Positions 25,539-38,949 of a DNA stretch of 64,000 bases are shown piece by piece. The position numbers and the translations under genes are program-made. The stretch is from Litorilinea aerophila (lineage in GTDB: Bacteria; Chloroflexota; Anaerolineae; Caldilineales; Caldilineaceae): contig NZ_VIGC02000011.1 in NCBI RefSeq assembly GCF_006569185.2, positions 62,001 to 126,000 on the forward strand. Reading direction: 5' to 3'. Numbering within the stretch: position 1 is the first letter of the stretch; the number at the start of each line of letters is the position of its first letter. A model generated the notes under the pieces. It saw nothing but the letters and a program-made list of their open reading frames with translations, was not told the DNA's origin and ran no database searches.

Positions 25539-26557
25539 TGGCGACCGTCACCACGACAGCCCCCCATCTACAAGATAGCACCTACTGCAATGTACTCGCC
25601 CGACAGAATGGGCTGGACCCGGGCGGCCACGCCGGCCATTTCGACGACGCCGTGCTGGTGGAAACGCCCTTGCCCTGGCGGCGGGATATCTACCAGACGG
25701 CCGGCCCACTGCCCCAGGAGCTGATTGACCTGCTGGCTTTGTGGTTGGAACGCTACCGTCAAACCGGAATCTACAACCACCGCCCGCTCCTGATCGCACC
25801 GGACCCCGACTATTCAGAACCCGGGTATCGACGTGTGATCTTCTACCGACGCCCACAGGAGCCCTGTGCCCACTTCCATAAGACCGAGTATTCGGTCCCG
25901 GAAGCGAAAGTGGGGCCGTTGCTCTGGGCACTCTTCCAGGATCGGGAGGGGTTGGCGGCCTTTGAACCCTACCGCCGGCCGGAAGCAGAGCGGCTGCGGG
26001 ACCTGCTGGTCTGTACCCATGGGACAGTGGACGTGGCCTGTGCCAAGTTCGGCTATCCCCTCTACCGAAACCTGCGCCACGAAATCGCCAGCCCAGATCT
26101 GCGTATCTGGCGGGTGAGCCACTTCGGCGGCCACGTGTTCGCGCCCACCTTTCTGGATATGCCCACAGGCCATTACTGGGCCTACATGGATGTAGCGGAA
26201 AGCGAGGCTGTGCTCGGCCGCACCGGCGCTCCCGCCGCCCTGTACGGCCACTATCGAGGCTGGGCCGGTCTGCCGACAGGCTTTGCCCAGGCAGTCGAGC
26301 GGGAGATATGGCAACAGGAAGGGTGGCAGTGGTTTGACTATCCCAAGGCCTGCACCGTGTTGGAGCAGGATACGGACGGCGCTTCCCCCAGGTGGATGGT
26401 GATTCGAATGGACTTCCGGCGAACCGACGGTTCATCCGCCGGCTACCTGGCTCGGGTGGAAATTTCCCACACGGTGGAGACACGGCCCTCTACCCGCGGC
26501 GCCGATGCCTACGCCTACCCCCAATATGAAGTCTCCTGGCTGAAACTTGTGACGTGA
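25538..26557 (+). CDS. Sucrase/ferredoxin-like family protein 2
   Basis: This 339-aa paralogue of the protein at 22213 has the family's CTHGTVDVACAKFGYPLY and SHFGGHVFAPTFLDMPTGH motifs, so the putative cluster Cys and His are kept. The N-terminal part (STYCNVLARQNGLDPGG) matches family members encoded near siderophore genes. It starts within the stop codon of the first binding-protein gene and is followed 42 bp later by the second, so it is part of the uptake operon. No signal peptide is present, so it works in the cytoplasm, where released ferric siderophore would need reduction. That role is inference. Confidence 0.8.
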   Translation: MATVTTTAPHLQDSTYCNVLARQNGLDPGGHAGHFDDAVLVETPLPWRRDIYQTAGPLPQELIDLLALWLERYRQTGIYNHRPLLIAPDPDYSEPGYRRVIFYRRPQEPCAHFHKTEYSVPEAKVGPLLWALFQDREGLAAFEPYRRPEAERLRDLLVCTHGTVDVACAKFGYPLYRNLRHEIASPDLRIWRVSHFGGHVFAPTFLDMPTGHYWAYMDVAESEAVLGRTGAPAALYGHYRGWAGLPTGFAQAVEREIWQQEGWQWFDYPKACTVLEQDTDGASPRWMVIRMDFRRTDGSSAGYLARVEISHTVETRPSTRGADAYAYPQYEVSWLKLVT

Positions 26558-26599
26558 AGTCCCCCAAAGGATCAAAATCAGGTGAAAGGTCTATAAAAA

Positions 26600-28510
26600 A
26601 TGAATTCGCACAAAGTCTCCTACCAAACAAGGCGTCATCCACTGCTGACCCTGGGGCTGATCCTGCTGTTGCTGCTGGCCGGATGCGCAGCACCGGCTGC
26701 TCCGGACAGCGCCCCATCCCCCGCGCCCACTCCACTTACCGTGGACCATGCCCTGGGTGAAACGGAGATCCCCACCACGCCCCAGCGCATCGTTGCACTG
26801 GAGTGGACCTACGTGGAAGATCTGCTGGCGTTGGGTATACAGCCCGTGGGCGTGGCCGACATCGCCGGCTATGAAGAGTGGGTGCAGATCCCAGTGGAAC
26901 TTGCCCCGGATGTCACCGACGTGGGCACCCGCCAGGCCCCCAATCTGGAGACCATTGCCGGCCTGAATCCCGACCTGATCGTCGCCCCAGCTTTCCGGAT
27001 TGCCGACATTTACGAACAGCTGAGCGAAATCGCGCCCACCCTGGCCTTCGACGCCTACCCCACCGACCCCGAGCAAACCCAGTACGAGGAAATGCGCCAG
27101 ACCTTCCTCACCCTGGCCGATGTGGTGAACCGACGGGCAGCAGGCGAGGCCGTCCTGGCGGAGATGGAAGACACCTTTACCGCAGCTAGACAGGCCATTG
27201 AAGCGGCCGGCCTGCTGGGCGAGCCCTTCGTCCTGGCCCAGGCCTTTGGGCAGGACACCGTCCAGGTGCGCCTCTTCACCGAAAACGCCCTCGCCGTCCA
27301 GATGGTGGAGCAGATCGGGCTGGAAAATGCCTGGGAAGATGCCACTTTCCAGCAGTACGGCTTCAGCACCGTCAGCGTGGAGGCCCTGCCGGATCTGGGC
27401 GACGTCCATTTCTTCTACGTGGTGCAGGAGGAGAATAACGTCTTCGCCCGGGAAGCCGTCCGTCCGGTGTGGGAGAGCCTTCCCTTTGTTCAGAATGGCC
27501 ATGCCTATCCCCTGGGCGGAGACACCTGGCTCTTCGGCGGCCCCCTCTCGGCCCAGGTCCTGGTCCACGCCATCCTGGACGCCCTGGGCCTGGCGCTCCC
27601 CGCGGAGACGGCCTTCCCCGTCACCATCGAGCACAAATTCGGCACCACCACCATTCCCCAGGCGCCCCAGCGGGTGCTCTCCCTGGGCTACAACGACCAG
27701 GATCCCATCCTGGCTCTGGGGGTGGTCCCAGTGGCGGTGCGCTACTGGTTCGGCGATCCAGGCGATCAGATCTGGCCCTGGGCCGAGGAAGCCCTGGGCG
27801 ATGCCCGGCCGGCCATCCTGAACATGCCCTTCGGCGAATTGAACTTCGAAGCCATCGCCGCGCTCCAGCCCGACCTGATCATCGCCGTTTCCGCAGGCAT
27901 TGACGAGGAAGAGTACGCCCTCCTCTCCCAAATCGCGCCCACGGTGGCCCAGTCGGACGCCTATGTCAATTTCGGCACCCCCTGGCAGGAGCAGACCCGC
28001 CTCATCGGCCGGGCCCTGGGCAAGGAGGCCCTGGCCAACCGCCTGGTGGCAGAGATGGAAGCCCGCTTCGCCCAGGCCCGGGAAGCCCATCCGGAGTTCG
28101 TGGGGGCCACCGCGGCCATCGCCTCCCCGGCCGGGGAAGGGCAGTTTTTCTTCTCAGGCCCCCAGCACGAACGCCAGCGGGTCCTGACTTCCCTGGGCTT
28201 CGTGTTGCCAGAAGAGCTGGCCCAGATTGCGGGCGATTCGTTCTACGGCACCATCAGCGGCGAACGGCTGGACCTGCTGGACACCGACGTCCTCATCTGG
28301 ACTGTGTCCAGCCCGGAACAGCGGGCCGCTATCGAATCGAACCCCCTGTACCAGCAGCTGGCCGTGGCCCGGGAGGGACGGCACATCTTCCTGGATACCT
28401 CCGGCAGCGGTGAGCTGGTGGGGCCGGCCCTGGTCTTCAGCAGCGTGCTCAGCCTGCCCCTGGTCTTCGACGAGCTGGTGCCCATGCTGGCCGAACGGCT
28501 CCAGCGTTAG
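26600..28510 (+). CDS. Iron/siderophore ABC binding lipoprotein with two fused FecB-type domains (2)
   Basis: This 636-aa lipoprotein (lipobox LLLLLAGC near residue 31) repeats the two-domain design of the protein at 23586. Domain 1 starts [20 protein letters not shown] and domain 2 [21 protein letters not shown]. Both have the [10 protein letters not shown] or [10 protein letters not shown] ligand-domain motif. Domain 1 differs clearly from domain 1 of the paralogue, while domain 2 is close even at DNA level, so the pair may bind different chelates with a shared second module. The two FecCD permease genes follow at 11 bp. Confidence 0.88.
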   Translation: MNSHKVSYQTRRHPLLTLGLILLLLLAGCAAPAAPDSAPSPAPTPLTVDHALGETEIPTTPQRIVALEWTYVEDLLALGIQPVGVADIAGYEEWVQIPVELAPDVTDVGTRQAPNLETIAGLNPDLIVAPAFRIADIYEQLSEIAPTLAFDAYPTDPEQTQYEEMRQTFLTLADVVNRRAAGEAVLAEMEDTFTAARQAIEAAGLLGEPFVLAQAFGQDTVQVRLFTENALAVQMVEQIGLENAWEDATFQQYGFSTVSVEALPDLGDVHFFYVVQEENNVFAREAVRPVWESLPFVQNGHAYPLGGDTWLFGGPLSAQVLVHAILDALGLALPAETAFPVTIEHKFGTTTIPQAPQRVLSLGYNDQDPILALGVVPVAVRYWFGDPGDQIWPWAEEALGDARPAILNMPFGELNFEAIAALQPDLIIAVSAGIDEEEYALLSQIAPTVAQSDAYVNFGTPWQEQTRLIGRALGKEALANRLVAEMEARFAQAREAHPEFVGATAAIASPAGEGQFFFSGPQHERQRVLTSLGFVLPEELAQIAGDSFYGTISGERLDLLDTDVLIWTVSSPEQRAAIESNPLYQQLAVAREGRHIFLDTSGSGELVGPALVFSSVLSLPLVFDELVPMLAERLQR

Positions 28511-28521
28511 GTGAAGGTGCC

Positions 28522-29565
28522 ATGGGTGTGGTAACCACTTCTACCGCTTCGGGTGGGCTCCGCCTGGTCCGGTCCCGTGGCGGCCTGGTGGCCGGACTTG
28601 TGCTGGGTCTGGCGCTGCTGTTGGCGATCCTGCTGGCCAGCCTGGCCTTTGGCGCTGCGGAGATCCCCCTCCCCGAGGTCTGGGCTGCCCTCTTTGCCTT
28701 CGACGCCGGCGCCACCAACCATTTGATCGTGCGCACCTTGCGCGTGCCCCGGGCGCTGGTGGCGGCTTTGGTGGGGGCGTCCCTGGCCGTGGCCGGCGCC
28801 CTGGTCCAGGGTCTCACCCGCAATCCCCTAGGGGATCCAGGCATTTTGGGCATCAACGCGGGCGCAGCGCTGGGGGTGGTGGTGGCCGTCTTCCTCTTCC
28901 AGATCCACACCCTGTCCCTCTTTGCGCTCTTTGCCTTTGCCGGCGCGGCCTTGACCGCGACGGCAGTCTACGGGCTGGGCGCATGGGGGCGGGGTGGCCC
29001 CACGCCCCTGAACCTGACCATCGCCGGTGCGGCCCTGACGGCGCTGCTTTCGTCCTTCACCACCGCCATCCTGATCTTGAACCAGCGCACCCTGGAAGAA
29101 GTTCGCTTCTGGCTGGCCGGTTCGGTGGCGGGCCGGGATCTGGCGCTGTTGGCCCAGGTTGCACCCTACCTTCTGGCCGGCCTGATGCTGGCCTTTGGGC
29201 TGGGCCGCCAGATCACCACCATCACCCTGGGGGATGACGTGGCCCGGGGTTTGGGGCAGAACACCGCCTGGGTCAAGGCTCTGGCTGCGCTGGCGGTGGT
29301 GCTGCTGGCCGGTGGCTCCGTGGCGGTGGCCGGGCCCATTGGCTTCATCGGGCTGGTGATCCCCCACATGGTTCGTTTTTGGGTGGGCGTAGACTACCGC
29401 TGGGTGTTACCGTATGCCGCGCTGGCCGGCGCCATCTTCCTGCTCATCTCCGATGTGGCAGCACGGCTCCTGCTACGGCCTACGGAGCTGCCCGTGGGCG
29501 TGATGACAGCCCTCCTGGGCGGGCCGTTCTTCATCTATCTGGTGCGCTGGCGGGTGCGGAGGTAA
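28522..29565 (+). CDS. FecCD-family ABC permease (1)
   Basis: This 347-aa membrane protein has about ten hydrophobic segments and FecCD/BtuC motifs: [20 protein letters not shown], then [20 protein letters not shown], and a C-terminal [19 protein letters not shown] that contacts the ATPase. It forms one half of the permeation path for ferric siderophore, haem or cobalamin. It is followed 4 bp later by its partner. Confidence 0.93.
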   Translation: MGVVTTSTASGGLRLVRSRGGLVAGLVLGLALLLAILLASLAFGAAEIPLPEVWAALFAFDAGATNHLIVRTLRVPRALVAALVGASLAVAGALVQGLTRNPLGDPGILGINAGAALGVVVAVFLFQIHTLSLFALFAFAGAALTATAVYGLGAWGRGGPTPLNLTIAGAALTALLSSFTTAILILNQRTLEEVRFWLAGSVAGRDLALLAQVAPYLLAGLMLAFGLGRQITTITLGDDVARGLGQNTAWVKALAALAVVLLAGGSVAVAGPIGFIGLVIPHMVRFWVGVDYRWVLPYAALAGAIFLLISDVAARLLLRPTELPVGVMTALLGGPFFIYLVRWRVRR

Positions 29566-29569
29566 ACCG

Positions 29570-30640
29570 ATGGGCAAACAGGTTGGACAGGAAAATACGC
29601 CAGCCCCCTGGCTGGTGGTCCGGGGTGGACGGCTGCCCCTCTCCGTCCGGCTGGACCGGCGGGTACCCTGGGTGCTGTTGGTGGGCCTTCTGGCCACGCT
29701 GGCCGTGATGGTGGTCAACATGGGCGTGGGCGAATATCCCATCCCACCGGTGGACGTGCTGAAGACGGTGCTCCACCTGCCCACAGGCAACAGCGACCAC
29801 TCGTTCATCGTGAACACCCTGCGGTTGCCCCGCATGCTGGTGGCTGCCCTGGTGGGGGTAGCCCTGGGCCTGGCCGGCGCCATCCTCCAGGCGTTGACCC
29901 GGAATCCCCTGGCTTCCCCGGGCATCCTGGGTATCAACGCCGGGGCGGGCCTGGCCGCGGTCTCCCTGATTGTGCTCTTTGACCGTGTGTCAGCCAGCCT
30001 GCTGCCCCTGGCTGCGTTCGGCGGAGCGTTCCTGGTGGCCCTGGCCATTTACGGGCTGGCCTGGCGCGCCGGGGACTCCCCCACCCGCCTGATCCTGATC
30101 GGCATCGGGCTGACGGCCGTGGCCCAGGCCCTGACCACCCTCATGATCACCTTTGGGGACATCAACAACGTCCAGCGGGCGCTGGTCTGGCTGACGGGCA
30201 GCGTCTACGGTCGAACCTGGGACGAATTCTGGGCCCTGTTGCCCTGGCTTGTTCTGCTGGGGCCCGTCGCCCTGTTGCTGGCCCGGGACCTGGACGCCTT
30301 GAGCCTGGGCGACGAGGTGGCTCGGAGCCTGGGCAGTCCGGTGGATCTGCAGCGGGGAATCTTGCTGGGGGTGGTGGTGGGTCTGGCCGGCGCCGCGGTG
30401 GCAACGGCCGGGACCATCGGCTTCGTGGGGCTCATGGCGCCCCACATTGCCCGGCGGCTGGTGGGTCCTGGGCATCTGGGGCTGCTCCCCACGGCCGGCC
30501 TCACCGGTGCGTTTCTGGTGGTCACGGCTGATCTGGTGGGACGCACCCTGCTGGCACCCACCGAGTTGCCCTGTGGCCTGGTCACCGCCGCCATTGGTGC
30601 CCCCTTCTTTCTGTACCTATTGTGGCGCCAACGGTCGTGA
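29570..30640 (+). CDS. FecCD-family ABC permease (2)
   Basis: This 356-aa partner of the preceding permease has the same motifs: [40 protein letters not shown] and [19 protein letters not shown]. Two different FecCD subunits are typical of iron-siderophore importers. The expected ATPase gene (FecE-like) does not follow; the next 835 bp are non-coding and then a LacI gene begins. The ATPase must be encoded elsewhere. Confidence 0.93.
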   Translation: MGKQVGQENTPAPWLVVRGGRLPLSVRLDRRVPWVLLVGLLATLAVMVVNMGVGEYPIPPVDVLKTVLHLPTGNSDHSFIVNTLRLPRMLVAALVGVALGLAGAILQALTRNPLASPGILGINAGAGLAAVSLIVLFDRVSASLLPLAAFGGAFLVALAIYGLAWRAGDSPTRLILIGIGLTAVAQALTTLMITFGDINNVQRALVWLTGSVYGRTWDEFWALLPWLVLLGPVALLLARDLDALSLGDEVARSLGSPVDLQRGILLGVVVGLAGAAVATAGTIGFVGLMAPHIARRLVGPGHLGLLPTAGLTGAFLVVTADLVGRTLLAPTELPCGLVTAAIGAPFFLYLLWRQRS

Positions 30641-30913
30641 AGGGTTCACCAAAAAGAAGTGCGTGACCGTTACCCACCCATCAGCCGAAACTGATAGGTT
30701 CCCCCGACGGATAACGGCCACGCAGGAACTACTATACCACCATCAAGAATTTCCTGCAAATTTGATTTAACGTTGCTGACAATTCATTACTACTGCAATC
30801 CAGCGGAATGCTTACGGCAGATATTCAGCGCGGCACTACCCCTGGTGGAAACCGTGGACAAACTTTGGCTGGGATCCACAGTTCACAATCGCCGGAGTTT
30901 GGCCATCGGATGC

Positions 30914-31010
30914 TGTAGGGGCGCTGCTTGCTGCGCCCGGCACGGACAGGGCATGTCACGGAGAGGGCGGCGCCCAGGGGGCTCCCGCCTCTGGGCCCCT
31001 GTCCCTACAT
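30914..31010 (+). repeat. Palindromic repeat with TGTAGGG/CCCTACA ends
   Basis: This unit lies in the 835-bp gap between the FecCD genes and lacI. TGTAGGG (30914-30920) and CCCTACA (31003-31009) are exact inverted repeats, and the GC-rich interior contains further dyads. It resembles the units near 5141-5219 and 12973. The rest of the gap (31116-31475) is AT-rich leader with no gene seen. Confidence 0.5.
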
Positions 31011-31062
31011 CCTGCACCGACAAATGTGAAATATACCCTCGCCTTTTCGCCTTTTTTTGTCC

Positions 31063-31091
31063 TTGACGCAGACCTCATAGTATGATACATT
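31063..31091 (+). promoter_or_regulatory. Promoter upstream of lacI
   Basis: TTGACG (31063-31068) and TACATT (31086-31091) have a 17-bp spacer. The transcript would start near 31098, at the operator, leaving a leader of about 375 nt before lacI. Confidence 0.65.
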
Positions 31092-31099
31092 ACGTCTGC

Positions 31100-31115
31100 T
31101 TGGGAGCGCTCCCAA
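31100..31115 (+). promoter_or_regulatory. LacI-family operator (16-bp perfect palindrome)
   Basis: TTGGGAGCGCTCCCAA is a perfect palindrome with the central CG typical of LacI-family operators. It sits over the predicted start point, so the repressor next door would block transcription when bound. I found no second copy in the window. Confidence 0.75.
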
Positions 31116-31475
31116 AACCACGCAAGGCATTCTTCGCATGACATTCCCAAGCACAGCTTAGTTGGAACATTACCCTATTTCTTCCACAAAGCGAAATATT
31201 TACAAGCTGTTCTCTTTTCATTGATTTGAAAAGAGAGACTCGCACAATAAACTGCGCTCTCTAAATCAGAATCTGGGATGCATTCTTCCCGCTTCCCAGG
31301 GTTCTGTTGACATCTCGCCTGGCAAAAAAGATAGCAACTGCGCCAAGAAGCAACCAAAAGACCTGTAGCAATACCCGATCAGGTACAGTGCCCCCAAAGA
31401 AACCTGGTTTTCAAGTTAAACGGCGTTTCACCGTACCTCGATCTCACAGGTTCTAAACCTTACGGACGATGACGA

Positions 31476-32516
31476 ATGACTCTCGAAGAGATTGCTCGTC
31501 TGGCGGGTTGCTCGCGCTCAACAGTCTCGCGGGTGATCAACAATGATCCAAACGTGCGAGAGGAAACGCGGAAACGGGTGCTGCGTGTAATCAGGGAGCA
31601 GGATTTTCAGCCCAATCCTGCTGCGAGGGCGCTGGCAGGCCGTCGCAGCAGGGTGATTGGTCTGGTAATCCCACAGCCGCTCAGCACCATCTTCTCCGAT
31701 CCTTATTTCTCGACATTGATCCAGGGCTGCGCAACGGCGTGTGATGAGCGTGGATACTATCTCATGCTTTCGTTGGTGTTGCGGCAGGCGGATGATACCT
31801 ATCGATGGCTGATTCGCACTCGACACATGGATGGCTTGCTTGTCGCACCACCTCTGATGGACGATCCGTTTATCCCCCATTTGCTGGACAGGTGCCTTCC
31901 GCTTGTCATGATGGGTCGCATTCCGGGACGCGCAGACATCCCGACGGTGAATATTGACAACGTCAATGGGGCAAAGCTAGCGACTCAGCACTTATTGAAA
32001 CTTGGCTATACACGGATTGCCACTATCACCGGAGCCATGAACCTGGTTGGCGCCATCGATCGCCTGGAAGGTTTTCTCAATGCGTTGCGGGAGGCAGGTA
32101 TTGACCCTCCGGAGGAATATATCCAGGAAGGTGATTGGTCGGAAGCGAGTGGAAAGCGGGCCATGGAAAACCTGTTGCAGGTGACACCGCCTCCTCAGGC
32201 TGTATTCGCCGCCAGCGACAACATGGCCATCGGAGCAATCAAGGCGATCCAGGCAGCGGGGTTAAGGGTCCCCGACGATATTGCTGTGGTGGGATTCGAC
32301 AATATGCCAATGGCCGCGATGGCCGATCCTCCCCTGACTACTATCAATCATCAGATTGAGCGAATTGGGTTTCTGGCAGCTACCACATTGATTGACAGAT
32401 TGGAGACGCCTCCGGCCTGTATGTCGGACGGCGATGTTCAACATGTTTTATTGCAACCCGAGCTGGTCGTTCGGATGTCCTGTGGACAGTCGCTACAGCA
32501 TGGGGTTGTTCCATAA
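31476..32516 (+). CDS. LacI-family transcriptional regulator
   Basis: This 346-aa repressor has the N-terminal helix-turn-helix ([27 protein letters not shown]) and hinge ([20 protein letters not shown]), then a periplasmic-binding-type effector domain ([33 protein letters not shown]). LacI regulators mostly sense sugars. The palindrome at 31100 is its likely site, giving autoregulation and control of the ABC genes downstream. The gene looks less GC-rich than those before 30640. It has only a weak ribosome site (ACGGACG). Confidence 0.92.
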   Translation: MTLEEIARLAGCSRSTVSRVINNDPNVREETRKRVLRVIREQDFQPNPAARALAGRRSRVIGLVIPQPLSTIFSDPYFSTLIQGCATACDERGYYLMLSLVLRQADDTYRWLIRTRHMDGLLVAPPLMDDPFIPHLLDRCLPLVMMGRIPGRADIPTVNIDNVNGAKLATQHLLKLGYTRIATITGAMNLVGAIDRLEGFLNALREAGIDPPEEYIQEGDWSEASGKRAMENLLQVTPPPQAVFAASDNMAIGAIKAIQAAGLRVPDDIAVVGFDNMPMAAMADPPLTTINHQIERIGFLAATTLIDRLETPPACMSDGDVQHVLLQPELVVRMSCGQSLQHGVVP

Positions 32517-32643
32517 GGGATAGGACCAAAGACCGCGTGTCCCGAGAGAAAGGAGGTGCAGGCTACCTACAGGTTCTGCCGCTTCTCGTAGATATCTATT
32601 CACCGTAACAGGAACCTTCTTCACCCCTTTTCAGGAGGCAAGC

Positions 32644-34572
<1,929 letters not shown>

Positions 34573-34581
34573 CGGATGGCC

Positions 34582-34623
34582 GAGACCCTTGCCGGGACGC
34601 GTCCCGGCAAGGGTCTCGTTTTC
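34582..34623 (+). terminator. Intrinsic terminator/attenuator inside the ABC operon
   Basis: A 17-nt arm starting GAGACCCTTGCC (34582-34598) is perfectly complementary to 34601-34617 and is followed by GTTTTCC. It lies between the binding-protein gene and the permease genes. Partial termination would make more binding protein than membrane components, as these systems need. Confidence 0.85.
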
Positions 34624-34711
34624 CCCGTTCCACTCTTGTTATGTGCGGTTGAGGCACCGCTTTCCGTGTTGTGAAGTCGGTGGCTGTTGACAAGCCAAAG
34701 GAAGGATCCCG

Positions 34712-35716
34712 TTGAAAGGCTACACCCGATATTTCCTCGTTAAATTCGGTTGGTTTCTGGTCACCTTTGTCTTCGCCTTTGTGCTGAACTTTACTTTGCC
34801 CCGCCTGATGCCCGGCGATCCGGTAGCCGCGATTGTAGCCCGACAGGCGCAAGGCATGAGCAACCCAACCGGCGTGCAGGCAATCTACCAGCAATACACC
34901 GAACTTTTCGGTACCAACAGGCCCATCATCGAACAATTTTTCATCTATGTGCGCAACGTGTTTCGCGGAGACTTTGGCTTTTCGTTCAGTCAATATCCCC
35001 GTACGGTGGCGGAGGTGATCGGCGCTTCGATTGGTTGGACCCTGATCTTACAGTTTCCGGCCATCCTTGTGGGCTGGATTTTGGGCAATGTACTCGGTGC
35101 CATGGCCGCCTATCTCAAAGGTGGCTTTGATAAGATGGTTATGCCCACTGCTCTCTTCCTGAGCAGCTTTCCGGCTTTTGGCATGGCCATCATCTTACTT
35201 GTGATCTTCGCTGTACAACTGAAGTGGCTGCCCACATCGGGCGGCTATGGCTACAACCTGATCCCCAGCCTGACGCCCACCTTCCTATGGTCGGCATTCG
35301 TCCACTACCAGCTGCCCTTTTGGTCCATTGTGCTGATTGCCATCGGTGGCCAGGCCATCGGCATGCGCTCCATGTCGATCTACGAGTTGAATGCGGATTA
35401 CGTGAAATTTGCCCGCTTTATGGGCATCAAGGACGACAAGATCGTGGCCTACGTCTTCCGCAACGCCATGCTGCCCCAGGTGACCGGTCTGGCCCTCTCC
35501 ATCGGCACGATGGTTGGCGGCGCGCTGATCGCCGAGATCGTGTTCAGCTATCCTGGCCTTGGCACGACGCTTTTGAATGGCATCATGGGGCAGGACTATC
35601 CCCTTATCTCGGCTGCAACCTTAATCATCACGTTCATGGTGTTGACAGCCTTTTTTATTCTGGAGATCGTATACGGCCTGATCGATCCACGCATCAAGGC
35701 CGCCCAGTCTGATTAG
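34712..35716 (+). CDS. ABC permease, DppB/OppB type
   Basis: This 334-aa inner-membrane permease has six membrane segments and the family start ([23 protein letters not shown]). The EAA-like loop that touches the ATPase is seen in [26 protein letters not shown]. It appears to start at TTG 34712, with AAAGGAAGG 7 bp upstream and no ATG near. It pairs with the next permease. Confidence 0.9.
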   Translation: MKGYTRYFLVKFGWFLVTFVFAFVLNFTLPRLMPGDPVAAIVARQAQGMSNPTGVQAIYQQYTELFGTNRPIIEQFFIYVRNVFRGDFGFSFSQYPRTVAEVIGASIGWTLILQFPAILVGWILGNVLGAMAAYLKGGFDKMVMPTALFLSSFPAFGMAIILLVIFAVQLKWLPTSGGYGYNLIPSLTPTFLWSAFVHYQLPFWSIVLIAIGGQAIGMRSMSIYELNADYVKFARFMGIKDDKIVAYVFRNAMLPQVTGLALSIGTMVGGALIAEIVFSYPGLGTTLLNGIMGQDYPLISAATLIITFMVLTAFFILEIVYGLIDPRIKAAQSD

Positions 35717-35728
35717 GATGGAAGCGCC

Positions 35729-36982
<1,254 letters not shown>

Positions 36983-36990
36983 GTGAACCG

Positions 36991-38001
36991 ATGGGAAAAA
37001 TTATGCTGGAGGTGCGTGATCTTACTACCAAATATGTCACGCGCTATAAAGAGGATGTCTACGCCGTCGATCACGTCTCGCTAAAGATCGAGGAAGGCAA
37101 AACTCTCGGCATTGCCGGCGAATCGGGTTGTGGAAAATCGACCCTGGCCCTAAGCCTGATGGGCTATTACTTTCCGCCGCTCCATTACATGAGCGGCGAG
37201 ATTATCATTGATGGGCACAATATCACCGGCATGAAACCGGACGAAGTACGTAAATCGATCCTGGGCAAGGAGATCGCCTATATTCCCCAGGCGGCCATGA
37301 ACGCGCTGAATCCCACCCGGAAAGTGATCGATTTCATCGGTGATGTGATCCACGCCCACGATCCAACCTGGACCAAGAAGCAGATCTACGACCATGCCCG
37401 CGCCCTCTTTGAACGCCTGGGGCTGCCGGCAACGGTGCTGCACAAATATCCTGTCGAACTTTCGGGTGGGATGAAACAACGCACGGTGATCGCCATTGCT
37501 GTCATCTTGAGGCCAAAGGTGCTGATCGCCGATGAACCCTCATCCGCCCTGGATGTCACCTCCCAAAAGATGGTCATCAAAATGCTGCGGGACATGATGG
37601 AGAGCGGTTTCATCAAAGCCATGATCTTCATCACCCACGAGCTGCCCCTCCTCTACAACGTCGCCGACGACATCATGGTCATGTACGCCGGACAGATTGT
37701 GGAAAGAGGCACCTCTAAACAGGTCGTCTTTGACCCTCTCCATCCCTATTCAAAAGGGCTGATGGGATCGATCATCGTGCCGGAAAGTGGCCTGCGCAGC
37801 GTCAAATTGACTGCTATCCCCGGCTCGCCCCCCAACTTGAAAAACCCGCCGCCAGGATGTCGCTTCGCCGATCGCTGTAAATATGTGCGGCCAGAATGCC
37901 GGGCCATTTCGGTGCCTTTGTACGATGCAGGCTATGGCCGCGCCTATCGGTGCATCATACCGGAAGAGGAGTTAAGGAGGGCTTACGATCATGGCCAGTA
38001 A
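36991..38001 (+). CDS. ABC transporter ATP-binding protein, DppD/OppD type
   Basis: This 336-aa ATPase has Walker [10 protein letters not shown], signature LSGGMKQR and Walker [15 protein letters not shown]. The C-terminal Cys-rich extension of this family ([18 protein letters not shown], then YRCIIPEEE) is present and in OppD relatives binds a [4Fe-4S] cluster. ATG 36991 is used; an earlier in-frame TTG at 36979 overlaps the previous stop. It overlaps the next ATPase gene by 11 bp. Confidence 0.92.
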   Translation: MGKIMLEVRDLTTKYVTRYKEDVYAVDHVSLKIEEGKTLGIAGESGCGKSTLALSLMGYYFPPLHYMSGEIIIDGHNITGMKPDEVRKSILGKEIAYIPQAAMNALNPTRKVIDFIGDVIHAHDPTWTKKQIYDHARALFERLGLPATVLHKYPVELSGGMKQRTVIAIAVILRPKVLIADEPSSALDVTSQKMVIKMLRDMMESGFIKAMIFITHELPLLYNVADDIMVMYAGQIVERGTSKQVVFDPLHPYSKGLMGSIIVPESGLRSVKLTAIPGSPPNLKNPPPGCRFADRCKYVRPECRAISVPLYDAGYGRAYRCIIPEEELRRAYDHGQ

Positions 38002-38803
38002 CGGACAACCATGTCTGAGCGGCCGAGGCGTGACCAAAATCTTCGGCTTTGGTCGCACCAGAACCGTCGCCGTCGACCACGTGGACTTTGACTTTCACGA
38101 AGGCGAAATCGTCTCCATCGTAGGTGAGTCGGGCAGCGGTAAGACGACCCTGGCCAAAATGTTGCTGGGGCTGATCAACGTGACCGAAGGAGAGATCTAT
38201 TTTCAGGGGAAGAAGCGAGATCTCAGCTCCGGCCGAAAACGGCGAGAGTACTGGCGCAATATCCAGGCGATCTTCCAGGACCCCTTCTCCTCATACAACA
38301 TTTTTCAGAAAATCGACTCCGTCCTACTCGATTGTATCCGAATGCGCGGGGGTGGCAGGCTACCTCGGGAACAGAAAATTGAGATGATGACAGAGGCGTG
38401 TAGTTTCGTCAACCTGAAGTTCGCCGAACTCACCAACAAATATCCCTTCGAGCTCTCAGGTGGGCAGATGCAGCGCCTCATGATTGCCCGTATCTTCCTG
38501 CTTAAACCCAAGATCCTAGTGGCGGATGAACCTACCTCCATGATTGACGCCTGTTCACGTGCCACCATCCTGGACTATCTGATGAAACTACGTAACGAAA
38601 CCGGCATGACGCTCATCTTCATTACCCACGACATTGGCCTGGCCTACTACGTCTCCGACACCATCTACATCATGGAACACGGACGCTTTGTAGAAAGCGG
38701 TACCGCCGACGACGTCATTCTTCATCCCAGACAACCTTATACCCGCCGTCTGATCAGTGACGTACCGAAAATCTACGAGGAATGGGATCTCTCCACTGTG
38801 TAA
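37991..38803 (+). CDS. ABC transporter ATP-binding protein, DppF/OppF type
   Basis: This 270-aa second ATPase of the importer has Walker [10 protein letters not shown], the Q-loop [13 protein letters not shown], signature LSGGQMQRL and Walker [13 protein letters not shown]. The residue after the Walker B Glu region is DA, not the common DV or DP, but the catalytic Glu is present. It lacks the Cys-rich end. It overlaps the preceding gene by 11 bp, indicating coupled translation, and ends the operon. Confidence 0.92.
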   Translation: MASNGQPCLSGRGVTKIFGFGRTRTVAVDHVDFDFHEGEIVSIVGESGSGKTTLAKMLLGLINVTEGEIYFQGKKRDLSSGRKRREYWRNIQAIFQDPFSSYNIFQKIDSVLLDCIRMRGGGRLPREQKIEMMTEACSFVNLKFAELTNKYPFELSGGQMQRLMIARIFLLKPKILVADEPTSMIDACSRATILDYLMKLRNETGMTLIFITHDIGLAYYVSDTIYIMEHGRFVESGTADDVILHPRQPYTRRLISDVPKIYEEWDLSTV

Positions 38804-38811
38804 TCAACTGG

Positions 38812-38942
38812 CATTATCTTTGCACTTTAGGTTTTAGCCACAGATTCCACGGATCACACCACATCTGAGGATGCCCCCTCCGCACATGCCCCCCATCCGG
38901 ACGCGGAGTCGGCATCCTCAGATGCCGACCCCAGAGATAATA
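38812..38942 (+). repeat. MITE-like element, short copy
   Basis: CATTATCTTTGCA (38812-38824) matches the left end of the element at 4968 in 12 of 13 bases. The right end AGAGATAATA (38933-38942) is a degenerate inverted copy. AGATTCCACRGAT follows the left end in both. The hairpin GTCGGCATC-CTCA-GATGCCGAC (38908-38929) is identical to that at 5064-5085. It lies between the ABC operon and a convergent gene. Confidence 0.6.
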
Positions 38943-38949
38943 TACCCGG

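Noticed and set aside
32540-32643. Small gene after the AAAGGAGGTG at about 32550
   Set aside because: The frames that follow stop within a few codons and no start codon stands at suitable spacing.
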